Below the pieces are notes generated by a model. It saw only the letters and a program-made list of their open reading frames with translations, did no database searches and was not told the origin of the DNA. This document shows positions 1 to 6,362 of a stretch of DNA of 14,219 nt, piece after piece (the first letter of the stretch is position 1; the number at the start of each line of letters is the position of its first letter). Both the position numbers and the translations under genes were made by a program. The DNA is from Acidobacteriaceae bacterium (GTDB lineage Bacteria > Acidobacteriota > Terriglobia > Terriglobales > Acidobacteriaceae): assembly GCA_003156495.1 (NCBI GenBank), contig PMHC01000160.1:1424-15642 (forward strand), written 5' to 3'.

Positions 1-258
1 TCGCGCAAGCACTGGGCCGATTACTCGCGCGCCAAAGACGAGATGTTCGCCGTGACCGACACCAAGCAGTCGCCCTGGCACGTGGTTAATGCCGAAAATA
101 AAAAAACGGCGCGGCTCAACGTGATTCGCCATTTACTGTCGACAATTCCTTACCGCGACCTGACGCCGGAACCGTTGAAGCTGCCGCCGATCATTAAGTC
201 GAAGTACGTGCGGCCGCCGATTCAGGAACAGAATTTCGTGCCTGAAGTGTACGTGTAA
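1..258 (+). CDS. ppk2: Polyphosphate kinase 2 family protein, C-terminal part (5' end outside window)
   Basis: The frame is open from base 1 and ends at TAA, giving the last 85 residues of a protein whose start lies to the left. The visible stretch carries the hallmark end of the PPK2 family: a Trp-Ala-Asp-Tyr segment followed by an Ala-Lys-Asp-Glu-Met block, then SPWHVVNAENKKTARLNVI and a His-Leu-Leu-Ser-Thr-Ile-Pro-Tyr segment. PPK2 enzymes are cytoplasmic P-loop kinases that move phosphate between polyphosphate and nucleotides; the Walker motifs that would decide AMP, ADP or GDP preference are outside the window. Past the IPY segment the tail is rich in Pro and Lys and looks like a strain-specific extension. 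It is followed by a low-complexity spacer and then a permease gene, so an operon is not evident. The family call is secure from the motif; the subclass cannot be told. Confidence 0.88.
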   Translation, partial: SRKHWADYSRAKDEMFAVTDTKQSPWHVVNAENKKTARLNVIRHLLSTIPYRDLTPEPLKLPPIIKSKYVRPPIQEQNFVPEVYV

Positions 259-260
259 AG

Positions 261-398
261 CAGGGGACAGGGAGCAGGGAACAGGGTACAGGAAGTTGGC
301 ATAGGGACGAACGATCCCTGTGCCTCGATATAATCAAAAGCGACGGCGGTCGGCGGAGTAGCCTTTACTGACCACTGATTACTGACTCCTGACCACTG
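261..398. repeat. Two short-word low-complexity arrays in the spacer before the permease gene
   Basis: Bases 261-292 are a degenerate run of CAGGGA/ACAGGG words. Bases 369-398 repeat TGACCACTG-like words (ACCACTGATT, ACTGACTCCT, GACCACTG). Arrays like these are common between genes in Acidobacteria in my experience. I see no convincing promoter or terminator in the 144-base spacer, and the permease start at 403 has no clear Shine-Dalgarno sequence. Confidence 0.6.
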
Positions 399-402
399 CC
401 CA

Positions 403-1335
403 ATGAAGCAAACTCTCACACGCCTCGCGCTCACTCTGCCTGTTGTTTGGCTTGTGGTCTCGCTGGTCTTTTTGCTGATCCATCTGGTGCCCGGCGATCC
501 GGTGCAGTTGATGCTGGGAGACGGCGCGGCTCCGGCCGACATCGCCGCGCTGCGCCATCAGTACGGCTTCGATCAATCGCTCTGGCAGCAGTATCTGCAC
601 TACTGGGTCGGCGTCGCGCAAGGCAATCTGGGCGCGTCGATCCGGCTGCACGATTCGGTGGCGCATCTGATCGTGCAGCGCTATCCGTATACATTGGCGC
701 TGACGGTGGCCTCGCTGGTGTTGGCGCTTGTTCTGGCGCTGCCGGCAGGAGTCCTGGCGGCGGTGCGTCGCGGCCGCTGGGTCGATCAGGTGCTCTCGGT
801 CGTCTCGCTCCTCGGCCTCTCGGTTCCGGGCATTGCGCTGGGGCCGGTACTGATTCTCATCTTCTCGGTCGGTTTGGGCTGGCTGCCGGTGGCCGGAGCA
901 AACGCCGGAGGCACGCGCATGATCGACTGGCGCTATCTGGTGTTGCCGGCGATTACCATGGGCGCTTCGCTGGCGGCGATTCTTACGCGCATGGTGCGCA
1001 CGGCCATGCTTGAAGAGCTTGGCCAGGACTACATTCGCACCGCGCGCGCCAAGGGCCTGAGCGAAACCGCCGTCGTTTGGCGGCACGCGCTGCCCAACGC
1101 GTTGGTGCCGATCGTCACCGTCGTCGGATTGCAATTCGGCGCTCTGCTGGCCGGTGCTATCGTCACCGAGACGATCTTCAGTTGGCCCGGCCTGGGCCGT
1201 CTGGCCGTCAGCTCCATCTCCAACCGCGACTATGCGCTCGTCCAGGGATGCCTGCTCGCCATCGGCCTGACCTACGTGTTGGTGAATTTTCTCACCGATC
1301 TCATCTATCAGTGGATCAATCCGAGAATGCGATAA
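403..1335 (+). CDS. ABC transporter permease, OppB/DppB family (peptide/nickel type)
   Basis: A 310-residue inner-membrane permease of the usual length for the OppB/DppB subunit, which pairs with an OppC/DppC subunit to form the channel of a peptide, nickel or sugar-oligomer importer. The N-terminus starts with a basic stretch and a helix (about residues 8-28) followed by the conserved HLVPGDPV (27-34). A periplasmic segment follows, with RHQYGFDQSLWQQY and then GNLGAS. The transporter core has helices near 96-120, 130-157, 178-198, 235-255 and 281-300. The cytoplasmic EAA-type loop that contacts the ATPase is clear at about 208-235 (DYIRTARAKGLSETAVVWRH, then ALPN). ETIFSWPGLGRL (256-267) and INPRMR at the C-terminus are also typical. 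The matching OppC-type gene is on the opposite strand at 1946-2815; no ATPase or binding protein is in the window. ATG start chosen because family homology begins immediately after it. Confidence 0.93.
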   Translation: MKQTLTRLALTLPVVWLVVSLVFLLIHLVPGDPVQLMLGDGAAPADIAALRHQYGFDQSLWQQYLHYWVGVAQGNLGASIRLHDSVAHLIVQRYPYTLALTVASLVLALVLALPAGVLAAVRRGRWVDQVLSVVSLLGLSVPGIALGPVLILIFSVGLGWLPVAGANAGGTRMIDWRYLVLPAITMGASLAAILTRMVRTAMLEELGQDYIRTARAKGLSETAVVWRHALPNALVPIVTVVGLQFGALLAGAIVTETIFSWPGLGRLAVSSISNRDYALVQGCLLAIGLTYVLVNFLTDLIYQWINPRMR

Positions 1336-1344
1336 AGCAGGAAA

Positions 1345-1487
1345 CAGCTTTTAGCCGTTAGCCGTCAGCTTTCAGCTCGTGGGTGGTGACCGGAGCTTTT
1401 GTTGAGATCAAAGCCAGTGTGCTCCGCTCCCGTTTTTGGAACCTGGCGGCCACAAATGCAGAGCTTCAAATTCAAACGGACAGAAAA
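1345..1487. other. Spacer between convergent genes, with short-word array
   Basis: Bases 1345-1378 repeat AGC-TTTTAGCC-GTTAGCC-GTCAGC-TTTCAGC words, another low-complexity array like those at 261-398. The rest holds a CGGAGC and GCTCCG pair separated by about 28 bases, too loose to call a terminator. No hairpin followed by a T-run is seen for either converging gene. Confidence 0.45.
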
Positions 1488-1949
1488 CTAAAGCGCAAGG
1501 TGGACAATCTCCGGCGTCAGCTTGCCGTTGCTGCCGATTGTTAGCAGACCCACGCTTACCGGCAACTCGAATCGCTTCGGCCCGCACGATCCGGGATTGA
1601 AATAAAGCACGCCGCGCTTGGTGTAGTAATTGGGTACGTGCGTGTGGCCGTGGAGAACGACGGCGAATTTGGCCGCGACCGGGTCCAGGCGAATCGTCTT
1701 CAGTTCGTGCAGCAAATAGAGGTAAAGTCCCTCGGCCAGGACGACGTCAGTCTCGGGCAGCTTGAGGCAGGCTGGATCGCAATCGGTGTTGCCGCGCACG
1801 GCCGAAACCGGCGCGATCTTTTCAAGTTCCTTCAGCACCGACGGCTTGCCCACGTCGCCCAGATGCAGAATGCGATCAACGCCGGCCAGCGCGGGCAGGA
1901 CTTCAGGCCGCAGCAGACCGTGCGTATCCGAAACGATGCCGAGCTTCAC
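1488..1949 (-). CDS. YfcE/MJ0936-type metallophosphoesterase
   Basis: A 153-residue cytoplasmic calcineurin-like phosphoesterase of the short YfcE/MJ0936 class, known for hydrolysing phosphodiesters with a two-metal centre. The metal-ligand motifs are all present in order: SDTHG (D8, H10), HLGD (D32), RGNTD (N54), H81 in LLHEL, and LHGHTH (H100-H104), followed by the family signature FNPGSCGPKR (117-126). The start is GTG, giving VKLGIVSDTHG; this places the first metal motif at residue 8 as in the family. A longer reading to base 2111 would only add a low-complexity Arg/Ala shadow of the upstream permease gene. The GTG overlaps the TGA of the permease by four bases (GTGA), so the two are probably translationally coupled. 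The natural substrate is unknown. The LLHEL in place of the commoner His-Gly at residue 81 is slightly unusual. Confidence 0.92.
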   Translation of the reverse strand: MKLGIVSDTHGLLRPEVLPALAGVDRILHLGDVGKPSVLKELEKIAPVSAVRGNTDCDPACLKLPETDVVLAEGLYLYLLHELKTIRLDPVAAKFAVVLHGHTHVPNYYTKRGVLYFNPGSCGPKRFELPVSVGLLTIGSNGKLTPEIVHLAL

Positions 1950-2815
1950 AGTCCCAACTCCAACCGCGTGCGCGGGTCGAGCTGGTCGCGTAGCGCATCG
2001 CCCAAAAAATTGAAGCCGAGCACGGCGCAGGCGACGGCCGCGGCAGGGAAGAGCACCATGTGCGGCGAATCGAAGAGGTGCAGCCGGGCGTCGTTCAGCA
2101 TCGATCCCCAACTGGGCGCCGGCGCCGGTATGCCGAGCCCTAAAAACGAAAGCGTGGCTTCGGCAAGAATTACGCCGGCCATGCCGATGGCCGCCTGCAC
2201 CAGAATTGGCTGCACAATGTTGGGCAAAATGTGGCGGAAGAAAATGCGCAGGCCGGAAGCGCCCAGCGCGCGCGCCGCGTCAACATACTCGCGTTCGCGC
2301 ACGGCCATCACTTGCGCGCGAACCAGTCGCGCGTAGCCTGCCCATCCGCCGATGGCCAGCGCCAGCACAAGGTTCGTGAAGCCCGGCCCAAGAAAGGCGG
2401 CGAAGGCGATGGCCAGCAGAATGCCGGGCAGCGATTGAAAAGTGTTCATGGCGAATGTGGTCAGCGCCGTGTCAACCCATCCGCCGATGTAGCCCGCCAA
2501 CCCGCCGATGGCCAGCCCCAGCGCCAGCGAAAGCACGACGACGGTGACCGATACGGCCAGCGAAAGCCGCGCGCCGTATAACAGACGCGAAAGCGTGTCG
2601 CGGCCCAGTTCGTCTGTGCCGGCCCAGTGCGCGGTCGTGGGGCCTTCAAGCCGGTGCGTCAGATCGATGGCCGCCGGATTGGCCGGCGCCAGCAACGGTG
2701 CGGCCAGACCGCAGAGAATGAATGTGGCAAGCAATACAACGCCCATGACGGCCAGCGGCTGGCGGCGCAGGCGGAGCTTGAATTGGCGCGATAGATTGGA
2801 GATGGAAAACAACAT
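1946..2815 (-). CDS. ABC transporter permease, OppC/DppC family
   Basis: A 289-residue inner-membrane permease of the OppC/DppC class. After a basic N-terminus and a helix (about 21-43) it shows the family hallmark HWAGTDELGRDTLSRLLYGA (63-82), where the partner subunit and solute path meet. More helices follow near 85-110, 128-150, 204-226 and 252-274. The EAA-type cytoplasmic loop is at about 176-200 (REYVDAARALGASGLRIFFR, then HILPN), followed by EATLSFLGLGIPAPAPSWG (219-237) and the terminal DPRTRLEL. The ATG at 2815 is chosen because the family N-terminus begins there; the frame stays open to 3013, but that part lies inside the divergent CAP-domain gene and has no family similarity. It is the natural partner of the OppB-type protein at 403-1335 but is on the other strand, with a phosphoesterase gene coupled to its 3' end. 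Confidence 0.93.
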   Translation of the reverse strand: MLFSISNLSRQFKLRLRRQPLAVMGVVLLATFILCGLAAPLLAPANPAAIDLTHRLEGPTTAHWAGTDELGRDTLSRLLYGARLSLAVSVTVVVLSLALGLAIGGLAGYIGGWVDTALTTFAMNTFQSLPGILLAIAFAAFLGPGFTNLVLALAIGGWAGYARLVRAQVMAVREREYVDAARALGASGLRIFFRHILPNIVQPILVQAAIGMAGVILAEATLSFLGLGIPAPAPSWGSMLNDARLHLFDSPHMVLFPAAAVACAVLGFNFLGDALRDQLDPRTRLELGL

Positions 2816-2867
2816 TGGCTCAAAAAAAGAATACAGCGACAAGCCGGCGGATGTGGGGTTTAAGCAA

Positions 2868-3668
2868 ATGATGAGAAAAATCGCGTGGAGTTTTTCGTTG
2901 ATTTTGGCGGTGGCGTTTGGCGCGTCGGCGTTGTCGCAGGTCGGCAACGCAACAGCCAGCGCACGCTTAGCCAACCAGCCAGCTTCGGCCGAACAGATCT
3001 TCGCGCTGGCCAATCAGGCGCGAGCCGAGGCCGGTGTGGGCGTGCTCCAGTGGGATCAGGCGTTGGCTGCGGCGGCGCTCAAACATTGCCAGCGCATGGC
3101 TGTCGAAGGCCCGATCGCGCACCGCTACGGCGGCGAACTGGATTTGAGCGAGCGCGCGGCGCAAGCCGGCGCGCGCTTTAGCGTGATCGAGGAAAATGTG
3201 GCGCTGGGGCCGGTGGCCAGCACGATTCACGAGCAGTGGATGCACTCGCCCGGCCATCGCACGAATCTGTTGAGTCCCGAGGTCGATCGCGTGGGCGTGG
3301 CCGTGGTGGCCGCGCGCGGCGAGCTCTACGCCGTGGCCGACTACTCCCGCGGCGTGGAAAAACTAAGCGCGGCGCAGGTCGAGGCGCGCGTGGCGCAACT
3401 GATGAGTCGCGGCGGCGTCGAGATTTTGCGCGACCCGAGCCAGGCGCGCGCCGCCTGTGCCATGGATGGAGGAATGCCGCGTGCGCAATCGGCTGCCACG
3501 CCGCGCTTCGTCATACGCTGGCAGGGCGCGGAGTTGACGCAGTTGCCGCAAGCGCTTGCCGACAAGCTCGCTTCGGGCCGCTACCGGCAGGCCGCGGTGG
3601 GCAACTGTCCGGCGCAAAGTGACGCGGGCTCGTTTACCGCCTATCGCCTCGCGGTGCTGCTTTACTGA
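2868..3668 (+). CDS. Secreted CAP-domain (SCP/PR-1-like, YkwD-type) protein
   Basis: A 266-residue exported protein. Residues 1-23 form a signal peptide (MMRK, hydrophobic core, ASA before a likely cleavage near 21-24). The CAP domain spans about 44-160. It has ANQARAEAGVGVLQWDQAL (48-66), His85 in IAHRYG, the conserved ENVALG (109-114), and WMHSPGHRTNLLSPEVDRVG (124-143) with His126 and His130, where CAP proteins hold their metal-binding or catalytic-like residues. The last 100 residues are a separate Ala/Arg-rich tail without a recognised fold; C197 and C247 could form a disulfide after export. Bacterial CAP proteins are secreted with largely unknown roles. There are two adjacent ATGs (2868, 2871); the frame is open much further left only as a shadow of the permease gene. 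The gene diverges from that permease across 52 bases and has no strong Shine-Dalgarno sequence. Confidence 0.88.
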   Translation: MMRKIAWSFSLILAVAFGASALSQVGNATASARLANQPASAEQIFALANQARAEAGVGVLQWDQALAAAALKHCQRMAVEGPIAHRYGGELDLSERAAQAGARFSVIEENVALGPVASTIHEQWMHSPGHRTNLLSPEVDRVGVAVVAARGELYAVADYSRGVEKLSAAQVEARVAQLMSRGGVEILRDPSQARAACAMDGGMPRAQSAATPRFVIRWQGAELTQLPQALADKLASGRYRQAAVGNCPAQSDAGSFTAYRLAVLLY

Positions 3669-3943
3669 GCGCGCCGCCGCTCTTTCAGCGTGTGAATATA
3701 GATGCCGAGACGAATAAGGATATAGCCCTACAGCGCGTACAGCACGGCTATTCCCATCCAAAAAGCAACCTTCAGTTCCGGGATGGAGGAGTGGAGATTC
3801 CACATATTGACCGCATTGAGCCGATTGGCGGTCAAGATGGGGAGGCGGATCAGCAATAGCATGCCTATCAAGCGCCGATATTTGGCGATGCGCGAGGCGT
3901 TGCCGGTGTAAATTTCCGGCGCCTCGCTCGACGGCGACTGCAC
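3662..3943 (-). pseudogene. Small membrane-protein gene interrupted by an in-frame TAG
   Basis: Read on minus from a GTG at 3943, the frame gives 71 residues, a TAG at 3728-3730, then 21 more sensible codons to a TAA at 3662-3664. The first part has a basic segment (ASRIAKYRRLIGMLLLIRLP) and a hydrophobic stretch ending AFWMGIAVLYAL; after the TAG it goes on as GYILIRLGIYIHTLKERRRA. This looks like the second half of a membrane helix with a positively charged cytoplasmic tail. The fit of the two halves suggests one small two-helix inner-membrane protein broken by a nonsense mutation. The GTG start has no Shine-Dalgarno sequence and TGA at 3965-3967 closes the frame, so the 5' end may also be damaged. 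The TAA lies just inside the end of the CAP gene, so the two converge with overlap. No family was recognised. Confidence 0.45.
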
Positions 3944-4039
3944 CCAAAAAAGAGAAATCGCTGCTCAATCCGCTCCGAAAAGAAACTCCGCGCCCCTCCG
4001 CGCATCCATATAGGTGAAGCATTTAACGGAGAAGAGCCA

Positions 4040-5050
4040 ATGGGAATGGAGCGGCCGGCAAAAGTTGGAATTGTAGGCGCGGGCAGCGTGGGCGCTACCA
4101 TCGCTTATGCGGCGATGATTCGCGGCGTGGCGCGGCAGATCAGCCTCTACGACCTGAATCGCACCAAGGTTGAAGCCGAGGTTCTCGACCTCAACCACGG
4201 GCAGCTCTTCGCTCCGCAGGCCACCGTCGATGGTTCGGACAACATTGAATCGCTTGCCGACTCCGACGTGGTGGTGGTAACGGCAGGCGCGCGGCAAAAG
4301 CCCGGCCAGACGCGTCTCGATCTGGCGGCTGCCAACGCGCGCATCTTGGAAACTCTGCTGCCCGATGTGGTGCGCGTTGCGCCCAACGCGATTTTGCTGA
4401 TGGTTACCAATCCGGTTGATGTGGTGACCGAGTTGGCGCTGGAGTTGACCGGACTTCCCTGGCAGCGGGTCATCGGTTCGGGCACGGTACTCGACAGCTC
4501 GCGCTTCCGTTTCCTGATCGCGCGCCATTGCGGCGTCGCGGTACAAAATGTGCACGCCTACATTGCTGGCGAGCACGGTGACTCGGAGATTCCGCTCTGG
4601 TCGAGCGCTTCGATCGGCTCGATCCCGCTCAGCCAGTGGGCGGTCGAGGGCCACGGCCGGATCACCGCTGCGGACAAGGAGAACATCTTCCGCAACGTGC
4701 GCGATGCTGCTTATCAGGTGATTCAGGGCAAGGGCGCGACCAACTATGCCATCGGCCTGGCGGTCACCAACATTCTGGAAGCGATTCTTTACGATGAGCG
4801 GCGGGTCTTGCCCGTTAGCGGGCAGTTGCGCGGCTTCCACGACCTCGACGAGGTTTGCCTCAGTCTGCCGCGCATTGTCGGTCGCGCCGGCATTGAGCAG
4901 CCGCTACCGATACCGACGACTGTCGACGAGGAGGCGGGCTTGACCGAGAGCGCCGAACGCATCCACTCGGTGGTGCGCGGTATTCGGCTAGCGGCGAGCA
5001 GTGAAAAGCCGGCTGAGCCTCAGCCGGAGAAGATTGTAGAGGCGAAATAG
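4040..5050 (+). CDS. ldh: L-lactate dehydrogenase (NAD-dependent)
   Basis: A 336-residue cytoplasmic 2-hydroxyacid dehydrogenase that interconverts pyruvate and L-lactate with NADH/NAD+. The dinucleotide fold starts at once with VGIVGAGSVGATIAY (9-23) and D38 at the end of the second strand, which selects NAD. The specificity loop reads AGARQKPGQTRLDL: Gln86 is the residue typical of lactate dehydrogenase, where malate dehydrogenases have Arg, and Arg92 is the catalytic arginine. VTNPVDV carries Asn123. GSGTVLDSSRFR carries Asp151 and the substrate-binding Arg154. IAGEHGDSEIPLWS carries the proton-donor His178. KGATNYAIG supplies the active-site threonine. A GGAG Shine-Dalgarno sequence at 4028-4031 lies upstream of the ATG; a second ATG two codons on is possible. 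The C-terminus has an extra Glu/Pro/Lys tail of about 15 residues. It appears to be transcribed alone. TAG is the genuine stop, since the sequence after it has no family similarity. Confidence 0.93.
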   Translation: MGMERPAKVGIVGAGSVGATIAYAAMIRGVARQISLYDLNRTKVEAEVLDLNHGQLFAPQATVDGSDNIESLADSDVVVVTAGARQKPGQTRLDLAAANARILETLLPDVVRVAPNAILLMVTNPVDVVTELALELTGLPWQRVIGSGTVLDSSRFRFLIARHCGVAVQNVHAYIAGEHGDSEIPLWSSASIGSIPLSQWAVEGHGRITAADKENIFRNVRDAAYQVIQGKGATNYAIGLAVTNILEAILYDERRVLPVSGQLRGFHDLDEVCLSLPRIVGRAGIEQPLPIPTTVDEEAGLTESAERIHSVVRGIRLAASSEKPAEPQPEKIVEAK

Positions 5051-5205
5051 AAGCCGTCAATTCGCGCACCGCAGCAGTGCTCGATGGCATGAAAGCTCCG
5101 GCAGAAGAAATGGGACGTACGGGAAGAACTTTCAAGGGATCTGAAGCAATTGGGCGAAATTTGGCGAAGGAGAAAATTCAGGAGGCTGTAAGTTATTGAA
5201 ATAAT
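5051..5205. other. Gene-poor flank left of the tRNA fragment
   Basis: No known gene is seen. One short + frame from ATG 5089 to TGA 5199 encodes 36 residues ending LAKEKIQEAVSY; the same frame is open back to a TGA at 5014-5016, inside the end of the lactate dehydrogenase gene. It has protein-like composition but no recognised family, and could be a gene remnant or chance. GGCTGTAAGTTATTGAAATA (5184-5203) recurs in degenerate form at 5552-5571. Confidence 0.3.
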
Positions 5206-5228
5206 TGGCTCCTCAGGTAGGACTCGAA
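5206..5228 (-). other. 3' end of a tRNA-Asn without its body: probable att-site remnant of an integrative element
   Basis: On the minus strand these 23 bases read as the exact end of a tRNA: the seven-base T-loop TTCGAGT, the 3' side of the T-stem CCTAC, the 3' side of the acceptor stem CTGAGGA, discriminator G, and encoded CCA. Acceptor CTGAGGA (partner TCCTCAG), discriminator G and TTCGAGT fit bacterial tRNA-Asn. The 5' side of the T-stem (GTAGG) and everything before it are absent: the minus strand reads GTGCT there. Integrases that target tRNA genes rebuild the tRNA at one end and leave such a 3' fragment at the other. With this orientation the intact tRNA-Asn and the element should lie to the right, and native chromosome to the left. 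Confidence 0.7.
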
Positions 5229-5641
5229 AGCACAAAACAACGTATTTTCTACAACATGCAAGGCAGCGGATGACAGTTTAAGCCATGCAAAACCATCTAA
5301 GACGGACTAACGGAGTGCAGATGGAGCGCGCAAAATGGCCTCGCCATCGTAGGTTTGGAGCCTACGGTCCGTAATAAACGGGCTCAAGTGCTCAACAGCG
5401 ACAACCCAAATGCTCCGCAATCGTCCGCCAGCAATCCGCGTGTGGTCGAGCGGGTTGCACTCGGAGCTGCTCCGTCGCGACACTACATAATATTGAGGAG
5501 AATGTCATTCCAAAATCAGTTGTGGGATGCTTCCATGCCATAACACGAAGTGGCTGTAACTTATTAAAACATGAGCATCGATGGCGATGAAAAGCACTCA
5601 AAAGCCCCCTTCGGCACCTCAAAAATTCGTTCAGCACCCTA
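5229..5641. other. Gene-free stretch between tRNA fragment and insertion sequence
   Basis: No convincing gene. A hairpin CGTAGG-TTTGGAG-CCTACG lies at 5348-5366 and another, CGGAGC-T-GCTCCG, at 5462-5474. A tiny frame at 5502-5543 (13 codons and a stop) is preceded by GAGGAG and a CATAAT-like -10 but is too short to support. GGCTGTAACTTATTAAAACA (5552-5571) is a degenerate copy of 5184-5203. No integrase gene is present beside the tRNA fragment. Confidence 0.4.
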
Positions 5642-5655
5642 GGGCGTGTTGACGT

Positions 5656-6084
5656 TCATCTTGAACGGAGAATAGCAGCAGCCAGGTAAATCATGGCCGC
5701 GAAACTGGAATCAGTTTTACAAAATCTTGTGGCGATGCCTCTGAATTCCTTGAGTCTTTGAAAGAAGTTCTCTATGAGGTGTCGCCACTTGTATTTTTCG
5801 TGGTCGTAGTCGGCAGGCTTGAGTCGTTTGGCGCGTGGCGGAATCACGACTTCAGCGCCACGTTGCCGCAAATCGTCGCGCAGCCAATCGGCATCGTAGG
5901 CCTTATCGCCAAGCAGCGCAGAGAAGTTGAGCCCCTCAAGTAAAACCGGAACGCCAGTTGTTTCTCCGCGCTGGCCGGGCATAAGGCGAAAGCGAATCAG
6001 GTTGCCCAGGGCATCGACCAATGCCAGAATCTTGGTTGTTAGTCCGCCACGGCTTTTGCCGATCGACTGGTTTTGCGTCCCCCT
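5656..6084 (-). CDS. IS5-family transposase, second frame (OrfB, reached by -1 frameshift)
   Basis: This is the C-terminal half of the DDE transposase, in the -1 frame relative to OrfA. It begins with the continuous family sequence GTQNQSIGKSRGGLTTKILA and goes on ALVDALGNLIRFRLMPGQRG. The second catalytic aspartate is in SALLGDKAYDADWLRDDLR (about 5905), and the catalytic glutamate is in WRHLIENFFQRLKEFRGIAT (about 5770), which also contains the Arg/Glu/Lys signature of IS5 enzymes. It ends AAAILRSR, normal for the family. A TTG at 6021 could start it separately, but family similarity runs unbroken across it back to the slippery run, so a fused OrfAB product of about 235 residues is the likely active form. 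Confidence 0.78.
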   Translation of the reverse strand, partial: RGTQNQSIGKSRGGLTTKILALVDALGNLIRFRLMPGQRGETTGVPVLLEGLNFSALLGDKAYDADWLRDDLRQRGAEVVIPPRAKRLKPADYDHEKYKWRHLIENFFQRLKEFRGIATRFCKTDSSFAAMIYLAAAILRSR

Positions 6085-6362
6085 TTTGCGCCTTGTCCGT
6101 GGCGGTGCACGCGCACGATAGTGCCATCGACCATGACGTATTCAAGGTCCGCGTCTACAGAGAGAATCTGAAAGATGCGCTCGAAGGCTCCACGCCGAAC
6201 CCAGCGTCGAAAGCGCTTGAAAACGGAATTCCAACGACCAAACTCGGCGGGAAGATCGCGCCATGGTGAACCGGTATAGACCGAGAGCAGGAGAAGCCGG
6301 CGCTTTGCTTTCTTGCCTTCATCGTTGTGCGATAGCGTCGTTTTTCCTTGCTTCATTCGCAT
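6039..6362 (-). CDS. IS5-family transposase, first frame (OrfA)
   Basis: This frame encodes 107 residues: the N-terminal half of a DDE transposase that cuts and moves the surrounding element. The family block YTGSPWRDLPAEFGRWNSVF (29-48) is followed by FRRW and GAFERIF. The first catalytic aspartate is D79 in EYVMVDGTIVRVHRH, and the frame then ends soon after GQGAKGG. Continuation is in the -1 frame through the A4G5 run at 6079-6087. Related transposases usually begin about 30 residues earlier with an LTDEQW-type helix-turn-helix segment. The frame here is open upstream to 6455 without another start and shows no such segment, so the N-terminus may be degraded or frameshifted and the copy may be inactive. 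The ATG at 6362 is a minimal start; another ATG follows two codons later. Confidence 0.75.
   Translation of the reverse strand: MRMKQGKTTLSHNDEGKKAKRRLLLLSVYTGSPWRDLPAEFGRWNSVFKRFRRWVRRGAFERIFQILSVDADLEYVMVDGTIVRVHRHGQGAKGGRKTSRSAKAVAD
6079..6087 (-). promoter_or_regulatory. Probable -1 programmed frameshift site of the IS5-family transposase
   Basis: On minus the run is AAAAGGGGG, read GCA-AAA-GGG-GGA in the OrfA frame. Slipping back one base gives the frame that continues as GTQNQSIGKSRGG, exactly where transposase homology changes frame. A/G homopolymer runs serve as slippage sites in IS427-type elements. A one-base sequencing or mutational indel in the G-run would look the same. Confidence 0.55.

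Noticed and set aside
379..1134. A 251-codon open frame on - opposite the OppB-type permease
   Set aside because: Translation is His/Arg/Gln/Asp-rich without motifs, typical of the complement of a GC-rich membrane-protein gene.
2816..3013. Upstream extension of the OppC-type permease
   Set aside because: The added 66 residues have no family similarity and overlap the CAP-domain gene; the family N-terminus starts at 2815.
3965..4840. A 291-codon open frame on - opposite lactate dehydrogenase
   Set aside because: Antisense shadow; the + frame has every LDH active-site residue.
5206..5280. A complete tRNA gene on - at the TTCGAGT...CCA sequence
   Set aside because: The T-stem 5' side and all upstream arms are absent; only the last 23 bases of a tRNA are present.
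5355..5637. Open frames of 62 (+) and 81 (-) codons in the gap before the insertion sequence
   Set aside because: No recognised similarity, poor starts and overlapping each other; the only fair ribosome site (before 5502) leads to 13 codons.
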